NCBI RefSeq assembly: GCF_039540575.1
Contig: NZ_BAABFC010000014.1
Span: 129,661-193,660 of the forward strand
Origin: Pseudaeromonas paramecii
Lineage (GTDB): Bacteria; Pseudomonadota; Gammaproteobacteria; Enterobacterales; Aeromonadaceae
Reading direction: 5' to 3'
Length of the DNA: 64,000 nucleotides
Shown: in pieces, positions 16,569-25,030 of the stretch
Layout: every line of letters starts with the position of its first letter
Position numbering within the stretch: position 1 is the stretch's first letter
Program-made: the position numbers and the translations under genes
Notes under the pieces: generated by a model
Database searches by the model: none
What the model saw: the letters and a program-made list of their open reading frames with translations, nothing else
Told to the model about the DNA's origin: nothing

Positions 16569-17909
16569 ATGCTGGATAAAGTCGTCATCGCCAACCGCGG
16601 TGAAATTGCCCTGCGCATCCTGCGGGCCTGCAAGGAGCTGGGCATCAAGACGGTGGCGGTGCACTCCACCGCCGACCGGGATCTCAAGCACGTCAAGCTG
16701 GCCGATGAGACCATCTGCATCGGCAAGCCGGCCGCGAAAGACTCCTACTTGAACATTCCCTCCCTGATCGCCGCCGCCGAAGTGACCGGCGCCGTGGCCA
16801 TCCACCCCGGCTACGGCTTTCTCTCCGAGAACGCCGACTTCGCCGAGCAGGTGGAGAAGTCCGGCTTCATCTTCGTCGGTCCCAAGGCGGACACCATCCG
16901 TCTGATGGGGGACAAGGTCTCCGCCATCGAGGCGATGAAGAAGGCCGGTGTGCCCTGTGTGCCCGGTTCTGGCGGTCCCATCGGCGATGATGCCAAGCAG
17001 AACGCCGCCATCGCCAAGCGCATCGGCTACCCGGTGATCATCAAGGCCGCCGGTGGCGGTGGTGGTCGCGGCATGCGGGTGGTGCGCTCCGACGCCGAAC
17101 TGCAAGGCGCCATCGCCCTGACCAAGTCCGAGGCTGGCCAGTTCTTCGGCAACGACATGGTCTACATGGAGAAGTACCTGGAGAACCCGCGCCACATCGA
17201 GATCCAGGTGCTGGCCGACGGCCAGGGTAACGCCATCTACCTGGGTGAGCGGGACTGCTCCATGCAGCGCCGTCACCAGAAGGTGGTGGAAGAGGCCCCG
17301 GCCCCCGGCATCACCGAAGACATGCGCCGCTTCATCGGCGAGCGCTGCACCCGCGCCTGTATCGAGATCGGCTACCGTGGCGCCGGCACCTTCGAGTTCC
17401 TGTATGAGAACGGCGAGTTCTACTTCATCGAGATGAACACTCGTATCCAGGTGGAGCACCCTGTCACCGAGATGATCAGCGGTGTGGACCTCATCAAGGA
17501 ACAGCTGAAGATCGCCGCCGGCCAGCCGCTGTCCATCAAGCAGGCCGACATCCGCTTGAAGGGCCACGCCATCGAGTGCCGGATCAACGCCGAGGATCCC
17601 CAGACCTTCCTGCCCTCCCCGGGCAAGATCGACTGGTTCCACGCCCCGGGCGGCCTGGGCGTGCGCTGGGACTCCCACATCTACAGCGGCTACACGGTTC
17701 CGCCACACTACGACTCCATGATCGGCAAGCTGATCTGCTACGGCGAGAACCGCGACATCGCCATCGCCCGTATGCGGCAGGCCCTGGATGAAATCGTGGT
17801 GGAAGGCATCAAGACCAACATAGAGCTCCATAAGGAGATCATGCGGGACGAGAACTTCCAAAACGGTGGCACCAACATCCACTACCTGCACAAGAAGCTG
17901 GGGCTCTGA
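16569..17909 (+). CDS. accC: Biotin carboxylase subunit of acetyl-CoA carboxylase
   Basis: This 446-residue ATP-grasp enzyme carboxylates the biotin of AccB. The N-terminal start MLDKVVIANRGEIALRILRA, the glycine-rich lid AAGGGGGRGMRVV, the ERDCSMQRRHQKVVEEAP segment and FIEMNTRIQVEHPVTE are all intact. Length is close to E. coli AccC (449). A strong terminator follows, closing the aroQ-accBC transcript. Confidence 0.98.
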   Translation: MLDKVVIANRGEIALRILRACKELGIKTVAVHSTADRDLKHVKLADETICIGKPAAKDSYLNIPSLIAAAEVTGAVAIHPGYGFLSENADFAEQVEKSGFIFVGPKADTIRLMGDKVSAIEAMKKAGVPCVPGSGGPIGDDAKQNAAIAKRIGYPVIIKAAGGGGGRGMRVVRSDAELQGAIALTKSEAGQFFGNDMVYMEKYLENPRHIEIQVLADGQGNAIYLGERDCSMQRRHQKVVEEAPAPGITEDMRRFIGERCTRACIEIGYRGAGTFEFLYENGEFYFIEMNTRIQVEHPVTEMISGVDLIKEQLKIAAGQPLSIKQADIRLKGHAIECRINAEDPQTFLPSPGKIDWFHAPGGLGVRWDSHIYSGYTVPPHYDSMIGKLICYGENRDIAIARMRQALDEIVVEGIKTNIELHKEIMRDENFQNGGTNIHYLHKKLGL

Positions 17910-17926
17910 TCCCGCCCCGCCGCCAC

Positions 17927-17957
17927 GAGGCCACACCCAGGTGTGGCCTCTTGTTTT
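17927..17957 (+). terminator. Rho-independent terminator of accC
   Basis: GAGGCCACAC pairs with GTGTGGCCTC around a four-base loop and is followed by TTGTTTT, 17 bases after the accC stop. Confidence 0.92.
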
Positions 17958-17972
17958 ATGAGGACTTTCTGC

Positions 17973-18002
17973 TGGTCAGGCGGCAAAGCTGGGGTCTATA
18001 AT
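17973..18002 (+). promoter_or_regulatory. Promoter for the EIIBC-like gene
   Basis: TGGTCA (17973-17978) and a perfect TATAAT (17997-18002) are 18 bases apart. The -10 overlaps the ATG at 18001, which argues that the downstream GTG at 18034 is the real start. Confidence 0.5.
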
Positions 18003-18033
18003 GTGCGCCAGTTCACATTTTCTGGAGCCTTGG

Positions 18034-19395
18034 GTGTCCGCGACCCGGCCTTGTTCCGCCCTGATGTTTGCCCTCCTGCTGCCGGTGGCCCTGTTGCCAC
18101 TGGCGGATCTGCTGCGTCAATTGGGTCAGGGCGACCAGCTGTGGCAACTGCTGCTGGCCGGAGCCGGAGAGGCCATTCAAGAGGCGCTGCCCATACTGCT
18201 AGCCATCGCCCTGGCCCGGGGGCTGGAGCGCGAGCGCCTCACCAGCCAACCCCTCAACGCCCTGTTGGGCTACCTGGTGATGAGCCAGACGGTGGCGGGA
18301 CTGCTGAACCCGCCGGAGGATCTGGCCATCCCCTGCGCCCTGCTCAGCGCCTGGGTCAGTGCCCGCGCCCACCCCAGGCTGGCTAAGGTTCGCCTGCCGG
18401 CCCGCCTGCGCATCTACACCACGGATGCCCTAATCCTGGTGCAAAACGCCCTGCTCTGCCTGTTGCTGGCCCTGCCGCTGGCGGGTCTGTGGCACTGGCT
18501 GGCCCCCGAGCTGTGGGCACTGGCCCGCGATGGAATACGCTGGCCCCAGGGAGACTGGCTGCTGGGCAGCCTGCTGCCCATCATGACCCTGCTGGGGCTG
18601 GCGCCGAAGCTGCTGGCCAACCTGGTCCAGAGCGGGCCGTCCGAGGCGGTGCAGGCGGCCATCGCCGCCAGCACCCTGGTGGGGCTGCCGGTGCTGGGCA
18701 TCCAACTGCTGCGGGCCGCCCGTCGTCAGCAGCTCCCCCGTCACCAGGGACTCTGGCTGCTGCTGTTGCTGGCTTGCCTCGCCAGCGGCCACAGCCAACC
18801 CATGCTGCTGGCCCTGCTGGTGTTCTACCGGCCGTTATTCTGGTTGCACCTGCTGCTGAGCGGCCTGGTGATGACCCTCAGCCTGAGTCTGGCCGCCCGC
18901 TGGCAGACCGAGCTGCCCGGGGGCCTGCTGGCCCTGGTGTGGCAGCCCCACGCCCTGCTGACCAACGCCGCCGGCTGGCTGCTGGCCCTGCTGACCCTGA
19001 TCCTGAGCCTGCTGCTGAGTCGCCTGTGCCTGCGCTGGTTCCCGCTCATTCCTCTCAAGGAGCCGGAGCAGGAGCCCAGCGCCCCGGTGAGTGCCGACAT
19101 CAGCCTGCTGGCCATCGACTACCTCAAGGCCATCGGCGGCCTGGGCAACATCGTCAGCGTGGCGGCCCAGCAGCACTACCTGCAGCTGGAGGTGGAACAG
19201 CCCCAGTCGGTGGATCGCCATGCCCTGCTGGCCCTGGGGGTGCTGACGCAGTTCGACGAGCAGCCTCAGCGCCTGCAGCTGCTGGCCGGCCCCCTGGCCG
19301 GTTCGCTGGCCGAGAAGATCCAGCAACTGGCCAGCCGCCAGTCGGTGGATCTGCAGCCACGCCGCTTCGCCCTGCGGCCCTACCAGATCCACTAG
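18034..19395 (+). CDS. PTS EIIC-EIIB-like membrane protein lacking the phosphocysteine
   Basis: This protein of about 453 residues has roughly ten hydrophobic segments (residues 10-345) resembling the glucose/GlcNAc-type PTS EIIC domain. A C-terminal EIIB-like domain follows (about 365-440; IDYLKAIGGLGNIVSV). In active EIIB the next residues carry the phosphorylated Cys (NIxSxDACxTRLR pattern). Here they read NIVSVAAQQHYLQL, with Gln at the Cys position and the TRLR lost, so it cannot be phosphorylated in the normal way. GTG 18034 has GGAG six bases upstream and was preferred to ATG 18001, which lies in the promoter. It may be a regulator or an uncoupled carrier; function unknown. Confidence 0.7.
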   Translation: MSATRPCSALMFALLLPVALLPLADLLRQLGQGDQLWQLLLAGAGEAIQEALPILLAIALARGLERERLTSQPLNALLGYLVMSQTVAGLLNPPEDLAIPCALLSAWVSARAHPRLAKVRLPARLRIYTTDALILVQNALLCLLLALPLAGLWHWLAPELWALARDGIRWPQGDWLLGSLLPIMTLLGLAPKLLANLVQSGPSEAVQAAIAASTLVGLPVLGIQLLRAARRQQLPRHQGLWLLLLLACLASGHSQPMLLALLVFYRPLFWLHLLLSGLVMTLSLSLAARWQTELPGGLLALVWQPHALLTNAAGWLLALLTLILSLLLSRLCLRWFPLIPLKEPEQEPSAPVSADISLLAIDYLKAIGGLGNIVSVAAQQHYLQLEVEQPQSVDRHALLALGVLTQFDEQPQRLQLLAGPLAGSLAEKIQQLASRQSVDLQPRRFALRPYQIH

Positions 19396-19399
19396 CGCC

Positions 19400-19428
19400 G
19401 GGACAAGCCAAGGCGGCAATGCTACAAT
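19400..19428 (+). promoter_or_regulatory. Promoter for prmA
   Basis: GGGACA (19400-19405), a 17-base spacer and TACAAT (19423-19428) with an upstream TG (extended -10), 37 bases before the prmA ATG. Confidence 0.5.
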
Positions 19429-19464
19429 CCGCCGGTCTCAAGCCCATCAACACAGCGACTCGCC

Positions 19465-20340
19465 ATGCCCTGGATACAGATCAAACTCAACGCCACCGCC
19501 AAAACCGCCAACAAGCTCAGCAACATGCTGATGGGTCATGGCGCCCAGGCCGTCACCTACATGGATGCCCAGGACAACCCCGTCTACGAGCCCCTGCCCG
19601 GTGAAACCAAGCTGTGGGGTGAGACCCAGGTCATCGGCCTGTTTGATGCCGAGGTGAACCCGGATCCCATAGTTGCCTTCTTCAAGGAGCATCTGGGCGA
19701 GGATCTCGTCTACAAGGTGGAGCAGCTGGAAGACAAGGACTGGGTGCGGGAGTGGATGGAGCATTTCCATCCCATGCAGTTCGGTGAGCGGCTGTGGATC
19801 TGCCCCAGCTGGCGCGAGGTGCCGGATCCGCAGGCGGTCAACGTCATGCTGGACCCGGGCCTGGCCTTCGGTACCGGCACCCACCCCACCACGGCCCTGT
19901 GCCTGCAGTGGCTGGATGCCCAGGATCTCACCGGCAAGACCATAGTCGACTTCGGCTGCGGCTCCGGCATCCTGGCCATCGCCGCCCTGAAGCTGGGCGC
20001 CGCCCGGGTGATCGGCATCGACATCGATCCCCAGGCCATCCAGGCCAGCCGGGATAACGCCCAGCGCAACGGGGTGGCGGACCAGCTGGAGCTGTTCCTG
20101 CCCGCCGACCAGCCCACCGAGTTGCAGGCCGATATTCTGGTGGCCAACATCCTGGCCGGCCCGCTGCGGGAGCTGGCGCCCTTGATGAACGATCTGGTGC
20201 GCCCCGGTGGCCTCTTGGCCCTCTCCGGGGTACTGGAGAGCCAGGCGCCGGAGCTGGAAACCCTCTACGGCCAATGGTTCGACATGGACCCCACCGCCGT
20301 GCGCGAGGAGTGGTGCCGCCTCTCCGGCCGCAAGCGGTAA
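19465..20340 (+). CDS. prmA: Ribosomal protein L11 methyltransferase
   Basis: This 291-residue SAM-dependent enzyme trimethylates L11. The N-terminal substrate-recognition domain begins MPWIQIKLNATAK. The catalytic domain shows LDPGLAFGTGTHPTT, the SAM motif DFGCGSGILAIAALKLGA and NILAGPL. Length is near E. coli PrmA (293). In many relatives prmA precedes dusB-fis; here rstAB and eda are in between. A terminator follows. Confidence 0.97.
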   Translation: MPWIQIKLNATAKTANKLSNMLMGHGAQAVTYMDAQDNPVYEPLPGETKLWGETQVIGLFDAEVNPDPIVAFFKEHLGEDLVYKVEQLEDKDWVREWMEHFHPMQFGERLWICPSWREVPDPQAVNVMLDPGLAFGTGTHPTTALCLQWLDAQDLTGKTIVDFGCGSGILAIAALKLGAARVIGIDIDPQAIQASRDNAQRNGVADQLELFLPADQPTELQADILVANILAGPLRELAPLMNDLVRPGGLLALSGVLESQAPELETLYGQWFDMDPTAVREEWCRLSGRKR

Positions 20341-20362
20341 GCCGCCACTCGCTCCCAGCAAC

Positions 20363-20385
20363 AAGGCGCCTAGATGGCGCCTTTT
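20363..20385. terminator. Bidirectional terminator between prmA and eda
   Basis: AAGGCGCC (20363-20370) pairs with GGCGCCTT (20376-20383) around a five-base loop. T-rich flanks exist on both sides (TTTTGT rightward, TTGTTG leftward), serving the convergent genes. Confidence 0.8.
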
Positions 20386-20398
20386 GTCTGTCTGCCGG

Positions 20399-21046
20399 TC
20401 AGGCGCGCAGGGCGGTCACCCGCGCCACCGCCTCGGTGGTCAAGGCCGTGACGGCCGCCCAGTCCCCGGCTGCTACCTCGTCTGCCGGCAGCATCCAGGA
20501 GCCGCCGACGGTAGCGACACAGGGCAGTGCCAGATACTCCGCCAGATTCGCCGGGCCTATGCCGCCCGTCGGGCAGAAACGCACCTGGGCCAGGGGGGCG
20601 CTGATGGCCTTCAAGGCCGCCGCCCCGCCATTGGCCTCGGCGGGAAAGAACTTCAGATGGTCGTAGCCCAGATCCAGCGCCTGCATCACCTCGGAGGGCG
20701 TAGCCACGCCAGGGATTAGTGGCGCCGGCCCGGTCAGGGCGTGTTGCAGCAGCGCCGACGTCAGGCCCGGCGAGATGACAAACTGGGCCCCGGCCGCCAC
20801 GGCGGCATCGTACTGGCGGGGATTGAGCACGGTACCGGCCCCGACATAGGCCTCTGGCAGCGCCGCGCGGATGGCCGCAATGGCAGACAGGGCCGCCGGT
20901 GTGCGCAGGGTCACCTCAAACACCGACAGCCCGCCCGCCAGCAAGGCCCGAGCAATGGGCACGGCCTGTTCGGGACGGTCGATCACCATCACGGGCAAGA
21001 GGGCTGAGGCGGCAAACAGGCGGGCCGGAGATAGATTCCAGGTCAT
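20399..21046 (-). CDS. eda: KDPG/KHG aldolase
   Basis: This 215-residue class I aldolase cleaves 2-keto-3-deoxy-6-phosphogluconate to pyruvate and glyceraldehyde-3-phosphate (Entner-Doudoroff). Motifs are FEVTLRTPAAL with the catalytic Glu, VGAGTVLNP, and the Schiff-base lysine region LKFFPAEANGG followed by FCPTGGI. AAGGAG lies upstream of the ATG. No edd gene is adjacent, so it may serve uronate or KHG metabolism as well. Confidence 0.95.
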   Translation of the reverse strand: MTWNLSPARLFAASALLPVMVIDRPEQAVPIARALLAGGLSVFEVTLRTPAALSAIAAIRAALPEAYVGAGTVLNPRQYDAAVAAGAQFVISPGLTSALLQHALTGPAPLIPGVATPSEVMQALDLGYDHLKFFPAEANGGAAALKAISAPLAQVRFCPTGGIGPANLAEYLALPCVATVGGSWMLPADEVAAGDWAAVTALTTEAVARVTALRA

Positions 21047-21075
21047 GGTGACTCCTTGGTCATCAGTAAGGGGTC

Positions 21076-21103
21076 AGCATACCGGGCCGCCATGCGGGTG
21101 CAA
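21076..21103 (-). promoter_or_regulatory. Candidate eda promoter
   Basis: TTGCAC (21098-21103) and TATGCT (21076-21081) on the minus strand, 16 bases apart, lie downstream of the terminator of the preceding gene and about 30 bases before the eda ATG. Confidence 0.35.
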
Positions 21104-21108
21104 GCGAC

Positions 21109-21134
21109 AAAAAAGCCAGGGGCAGGCCCCTGGC
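21109..21134 (-). terminator. Terminator of the rstAB/asr-like operon
   Basis: On the minus strand GCCAGGGGC and GCCCCTGGC form a perfect 9-bp stem followed by TTTTTTG, 50 bases after the asr-like stop. Confidence 0.93.
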
Positions 21135-21183
21135 AGACAAACCCGCCCTGCTGAGACGGGGAAAGGGTCACAGTGAGCCAAGC

Positions 21184-21663
21184 TTAATTGGTCGTTTGGC
21201 TGACCTTCTTCAGCACCACCGGCTGGCTGGCGGCGGCACTCTTGCCGGTGCTGACGGCACTAGTCTTGGCTGTCGTGGCTTTGGCCTTCGTAGCTTTGGC
21301 TTGAGTGGCTTTGGCTTGAGTGGCTTTGGCTTGGGTCGCCTTGGCGGTGCTGCTGGCCTTGACCTTCTTCACCTTGGGCGCGCTGTGCTCGGCGGCACTG
21401 GCCTTGACGCTCTTGCTGGTCTGGCTATGCACGGCCTTGGTGGCGGTGGTCTTGCTGCTCTTGGCGGAGGTCACCGCCTTCTTGCTCTGGGTCTGGGCGG
21501 TCTTGACGCTCTGGCTGGCGCTGGTCGACGCCTTCTTCGGCACTATCAGGGTAGTGGCATTGGCGCTGGCCGCCGTGGTGCTGGCTTGCTCTGCCGCCAC
21601 ACAGGCCAGAGAAGGCAGGGTGAAAGCCAGGGTCAGCAGGCAGGACAACAGGGACTTGTTCAT
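21184..21663 (-). CDS. Secreted Lys/Ala/Thr-rich low-complexity protein, acid-shock (Asr)-like
   Basis: This 159-residue protein has a clear signal peptide (MNKSLLSCLLTLAFTLPSLACVAAEQ) and a mature part almost entirely Lys, Ala, Thr, Ser and Gln, with 5-residue repeats of the AKATQ type. Composition and secretion resemble E. coli acid shock protein Asr, although sequence identity cannot be judged for such low complexity. The ATG at 21663 follows AAGGAGATTTCC. It is the third gene after rstA-rstB (50 bases from the rstB stop) and ends at a strong terminator. In E. coli, asr responds to RstA; here the gene is physically in the rst operon. Confidence 0.7.
   Translation of the reverse strand: MNKSLLSCLLTLAFTLPSLACVAAEQASTTAASANATTLIVPKKASTSASQSVKTAQTQSKKAVTSAKSSKTTATKAVHSQTSKSVKASAAEHSAPKVKKVKASSTAKATQAKATQAKATQAKATKAKATTAKTSAVSTGKSAAASQPVVLKKVSQTTN
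21271..21345. repeat. Five 15-bp tandem units inside the asr-like gene
   Basis: Five consecutive 15-base units end in TTTGGC or CTTGGC. Two are identical (21301-21315 and 21316-21330) and three are imperfect. They encode AKATx pentapeptides, and the array could vary in copy number by slippage without breaking the frame. Confidence 0.85.
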
Positions 21664-21712
21664 GGAAATCTCCTTGGATGGAAGAGGGAGCCCTTGCTCC
21701 ACGTCCGGCACT

Positions 21713-23038
21713 TTATCCCTGCGCCGACGTCCCGTCCGTCAAGGTTGCGTGACCGTTTGTATCCAAATGTACCGGCAGCTGCAGGCAGAAGTGGGCCCCC
21801 TGTGCCGAGGGCAGCAGGCAGGCGCGACCACCATGGGCCTGGGCTATGCTGCGGACGATGGCCAGCCCCAGTCCGGCGCCGCCGGTGCGGCGATTGCGGC
21901 TCTCATCCAGCCGCAAGAACGGCTCGAATACCCGCTCTACCGCCTCGGCGGGCACCCCGGGCCCATCGTCCGCCACCGACAGCCAGATCTGCTCGTCCTG
22001 GCACTGCAACCGAACCTGCACCTGCTGGCGGGCATGGCGCAGGGCATTGGCCACCAGGTTGTCCATGGCCCGCTCGAGCAAGGCCAGATCCCCGCGCCAG
22101 GGCAACACCGCCAGGTCGCACACCAGGCTCAGCCGGCACTGTGGCCCCAGGGCCTGCCATTCGGTCAGATGGCCGCGGGCCCAGGCCACCAGCTCCCAGT
22201 CACCCGGCGTCAGACGAAAACCGGGCTGGGTGAGGCGCCCATAGGTCAGCATGTCGTCGATCAGATGCTCCAGGGTGGCCAGATCCCGGCCGATGGCGCG
22301 CTCCTCACTGTCGCTTAACGGCGAGGCCAACATGGCCAGGCGATAACGCAGCCGCCCCAGGGGGGTGCGCAGCTCGTGGGCCATGGCATCGGTGAGCAAC
22401 TTGCGGCCGGCAATGCTGGCCTGCAGCCGCTCGGCCATCTGATCGAAGGTCTGGCCCAGCTCCGCCAGGCTCGAGCCCGTTGGCAAACTCACCCGAGCCT
22501 GCAGATCCCCGGCCCCCAAGCGCTGGGCGGTCGCCACCAGCTGCTGCAAGCCGCGCCAGTGGGGACGCAACCACCAGAGGATGGGCAGCCCCAGGGACAG
22601 TCCCAGCCCCAGCAGCAGCCCCACGTCCACCCAGCGCAGCTGATGCAGGAACGACAGATAGGGCACTGGGCCGACCACCAGCACCCGATCGCTCTGACCG
22701 ATGCGCTGAATAAAGGTGTCATCCGCCTCCATCAGCACTATGTTGCCGGCAGCCAGGAAGGCCAGGTCCTCGGCCTCCAGCGGCTGCGCCGACAAGGGTG
22801 CCGTATGCAATGCCATCCCCAGGTGCTTGGCATACTGGGTCATGTGTGCCGACCACTGATCGGCCGGCATCTCGGCCAGCTCTTGGGAGAGCCGATCCAG
22901 CGAATCCTGCACCAGGTATTCCAGATAGCGATTGCCCACCCGCTCGGCGGTGCCCTCGTACAGGCTGCCGATGAGCAGCACCGCCACCACGAAGCTGGCC
23001 ATCAGCAGCAGGTAGAACTGAATAAAGAGGCGCCGCAT
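21713..23038 (-). CDS. rstB: Sensor histidine kinase RstB
   Basis: This is a 441-residue membrane sensor kinase. The N-terminus MRRLFIQFYLLL and the periplasmic segment FIQRIG...VLVVGPVPYLSFLHQ closely match E. coli RstB. A second transmembrane helix lies near residue 145, followed by HAMP, the phospho-His motif MAHELRTPLGRLRYRL and HATPase motifs (DNLVANALRH, DDGPGVP, GGAGLGLAIV). It starts three bases after rstA and is followed by the asr-like gene. In E. coli the Rst system is under PhoP and acts on acid-response genes. Confidence 0.92.
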   Translation of the reverse strand: MRRLFIQFYLLLMASFVVAVLLIGSLYEGTAERVGNRYLEYLVQDSLDRLSQELAEMPADQWSAHMTQYAKHLGMALHTAPLSAQPLEAEDLAFLAAGNIVLMEADDTFIQRIGQSDRVLVVGPVPYLSFLHQLRWVDVGLLLGLGLSLGLPILWWLRPHWRGLQQLVATAQRLGAGDLQARVSLPTGSSLAELGQTFDQMAERLQASIAGRKLLTDAMAHELRTPLGRLRYRLAMLASPLSDSEERAIGRDLATLEHLIDDMLTYGRLTQPGFRLTPGDWELVAWARGHLTEWQALGPQCRLSLVCDLAVLPWRGDLALLERAMDNLVANALRHARQQVQVRLQCQDEQIWLSVADDGPGVPAEAVERVFEPFLRLDESRNRRTGGAGLGLAIVRSIAQAHGGRACLLPSAQGAHFCLQLPVHLDTNGHATLTDGTSAQG

Positions 23039-23041
23039 CAG

Positions 23042-23749
23042 CTAGTCCCAGGCCTCGGCCACCAGCAGGTAGCCCTTCTGACGCACCGTCTTGATCCGGG
23101 TCGGCGTCTCGGCACTGTCCCCCAGCTTACGGCGCAGTCGGGAGATGGCGACATCCATGCTGCGATCCAGCCCATCGTAGTCCCGCCCCCGCAGAGCGCG
23201 AAACAGCTGCTCCCGCCCCAGGATTTCGCCGGCATGGCTGGCCAGCTGCCACAGCAGATCAAACTCGGCGGTCGACAGACTCACCTCCCGACCGGACAGG
23301 CGCACGCTGCGGCTGGGCAGATCGATGACAAGCTGCCCCAGGCTCAGCCGGTTGGCTGGCAGGGCACTGGGGAGCGGTTCCCGCATCAGGCCACGCTGGC
23401 GCAGCTGCACCCGCAGGCGGGCCAGCAGCACGGGGGGCGGCGTGGTTTTGAGGATGTAATCATCCGCCCCCAGCTCCAGCCCCAGCACCTGATTCATGTC
23501 GCTGTCCAGGGAGGTGAGCATGACGATGGGGCCGGCAAATTGCGGACGCAAGGCCCGGCAGACCGACAGCCCATCCATCCCCGGCAGCATGATGTCCAGC
23601 AGCACCAGATCCGGCGCCTCCGCCGCCACCCGGGCCAGGGCCTGATCGCCCCGCGGCTCCAGTAGCACCGTCATGTCATGGCGGGCCAGCCAGTCGCCGA
23701 TGAGCTGCCCCATCTCGGCGTCATCTTCCACAAACAAAATCCGGTACAT
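23042..23749 (-). CDS. rstA: Response regulator RstA (OmpR family)
   Basis: This 235-residue regulator has a receiver domain (FVEDDAEMG, phospho-acceptor LLDIMLPG, TSLDSDMN, LKTTPPPVLLARL) and a winged-helix DNA-binding domain (LSTAEFDLLWQL, SMDVAISRLRRKLGD, IKTVRQKGYL). The HDMTVLLEPRGDQA and TSLDSDMN segments are distinctive for RstA. A strong AGGAGG ribosome site precedes the ATG at 23749. It is the first gene of the rstA-rstB-asr-like operon. Confidence 0.93.
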   Translation of the reverse strand: MYRILFVEDDAEMGQLIGDWLARHDMTVLLEPRGDQALARVAAEAPDLVLLDIMLPGMDGLSVCRALRPQFAGPIVMLTSLDSDMNQVLGLELGADDYILKTTPPPVLLARLRVQLRQRGLMREPLPSALPANRLSLGQLVIDLPSRSVRLSGREVSLSTAEFDLLWQLASHAGEILGREQLFRALRGRDYDGLDRSMDVAISRLRRKLGDSAETPTRIKTVRQKGYLLVAEAWD

Positions 23750-24048
23750 GCCACCTCCTCGTCATGTGCTGGCTCAGCATACGCCGCTGTCCGCCAAAGA
23801 AAATGGCCGGCCAAGAAAAACCTGCCCCGCCGCCGCCCCGGCATTCCGCCGGGAAAAAGCCTCAATCCGGGCCATGATAATTGCGAAGAAAACAGGGTTA
23901 TCCACTTGAATTGGAAAGGTAAATTGATTTGCAAGCGCAGCGGGCAAATCATGCCGAGAAAAAATCCCGCCATGCTCAATTTCTGACCTTTTCAGCCTGT
24001 CAAAAAATGCGTAATATACGCCGCCCTGAGCCGATGGTTGTTTTATCG
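23750..24048. other. Divergent control region between rstA and dusB-fis
   Basis: These 299 bases have no gene. The half near dusB is AT-rich and carries a dusB-fis promoter (23989-24017) and a Fis-like 15-mer at 23918-23932 (G and C at the conserved ends, AT-rich centre). No GTTTA-type PhoP repeats were recognised on the rstA side. Confidence 0.45.
23989..24017 (+). promoter_or_regulatory. dusB-fis promoter with GC-rich discriminator
   Basis: TTTTCA (23989-23994), 17 bases, TAATAT (24012-24017), then ACGCCGCCC before the expected start site. A GC-rich discriminator fits stringent and growth-rate control, as known for the E. coli fis operon. Confidence 0.55.
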
Positions 24049-25014
24049 ATGCAGATTGGTCCCTACAAACTGGATGCCCCCCTGATCCTCGCCCCCATGG
24101 CCGGTGTCACGGATCGTCCCTTCCGCCAGCTTTGCTTGCAGATGGGCGCCGGACTGGCGGTGTCGGAGATGATGTTGGCCAACCCGGATACCTGGGACAC
24201 GGAAAAATCGCGTAAGCGGCGCTACGAGCAGAGCGAGGCCGGCATTCGTTCGGTGCAGATCCTCGGCTGCGAGCCCGCCCTGATGGCCGAGGCCGCCCGC
24301 CACAATGTGGCAGCGGGGGCCCAGATCATCGACATCAACATGGGTTGTCCGGCTAAGAAGGTGAACAAGAAGCTGGCGGGCTCCGCCCTGCTTCGCGATC
24401 CCGACCTGGTGGCCCGGATCCTGGAGGCGGTGGTGCAGGCGGTGCCTGTGCCCGTGACCCTGAAGATCCGGACCGGCTGGGATCCAGACAACCGCAATGG
24501 GGTTGCCATCGCCAGACTGGCCGAAGCGGTCGGCATTCAGGCCTTGACGGTGCATGGCCGCACCCGGGCCTGCCTGTTTCGTGGCGAGGCCGAGTACGAC
24601 ACCATCAAGGCCATCAAAGAGGCTGTCACCATCCCTGTGGTGGCCAACGGCGACATAGATTCGCCGCACAAGGCGCGCGCCGTACTGGATTACACGGGCG
24701 CCGATGCGGTGATGGTCGGCCGGGCCGCGCAGGGACAGCCGTGGTTATTCCGCCAGATCCGCCACTATCTGGAACGGGGCGAGACGGCGCCGGCCCCCTC
24801 GCAGGAGGAGGTTAGTGCCCTCGTGCTGGGACATGTTGCGGCCCTACACCAGTTCTATGGTGAATATCAGGGGGTCCGCTTTGCCCGCAAGCACGTGGCC
24901 TGGTACCTGGACAAGATGGGGACGGATCAGGATTTTCGCAGAGGTTTCAATGTGCTGGAGACGGCCGCAGGCCAACTGGACGCATTGAAGCAATTTTTTG
25001 ACATAACAGCATAA
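24049..25014 (+). CDS. dusB: tRNA-dihydrouridine synthase B
   Basis: This 321-residue flavoenzyme reduces uridine to dihydrouridine in the tRNA D-loop. Signatures are APMAGVTDRPFR, DINMGCPAKKV with the catalytic Cys, KIRTGWD, VHGRTRAC and GADAVMVGRAAQG. The ATG at 24049 gives exactly the E. coli length; the frame extends upstream but into the promoter. It is followed 16 bases later by fis, the conserved dusB-fis operon. Confidence 0.97.
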   Translation: MQIGPYKLDAPLILAPMAGVTDRPFRQLCLQMGAGLAVSEMMLANPDTWDTEKSRKRRYEQSEAGIRSVQILGCEPALMAEAARHNVAAGAQIIDINMGCPAKKVNKKLAGSALLRDPDLVARILEAVVQAVPVPVTLKIRTGWDPDNRNGVAIARLAEAVGIQALTVHGRTRACLFRGEAEYDTIKAIKEAVTIPVVANGDIDSPHKARAVLDYTGADAVMVGRAAQGQPWLFRQIRHYLERGETAPAPSQEEVSALVLGHVAALHQFYGEYQGVRFARKHVAWYLDKMGTDQDFRRGFNVLETAAGQLDALKQFFDITA

Positions 25015-25030
25015 AAAGAGCAGACAGAAT

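Noticed and set aside
16437..17936. A 499-codon minus-strand frame opposite accC
   Set aside because: Antisense shadow of a highly conserved gene; composition is His/Asp/Gly/Val-rich without motifs.
21271..21345. Tandem repeats as a CRISPR array
   Set aside because: The 15-bp units are contiguous and coding (AKATx repeats), with no spacers.
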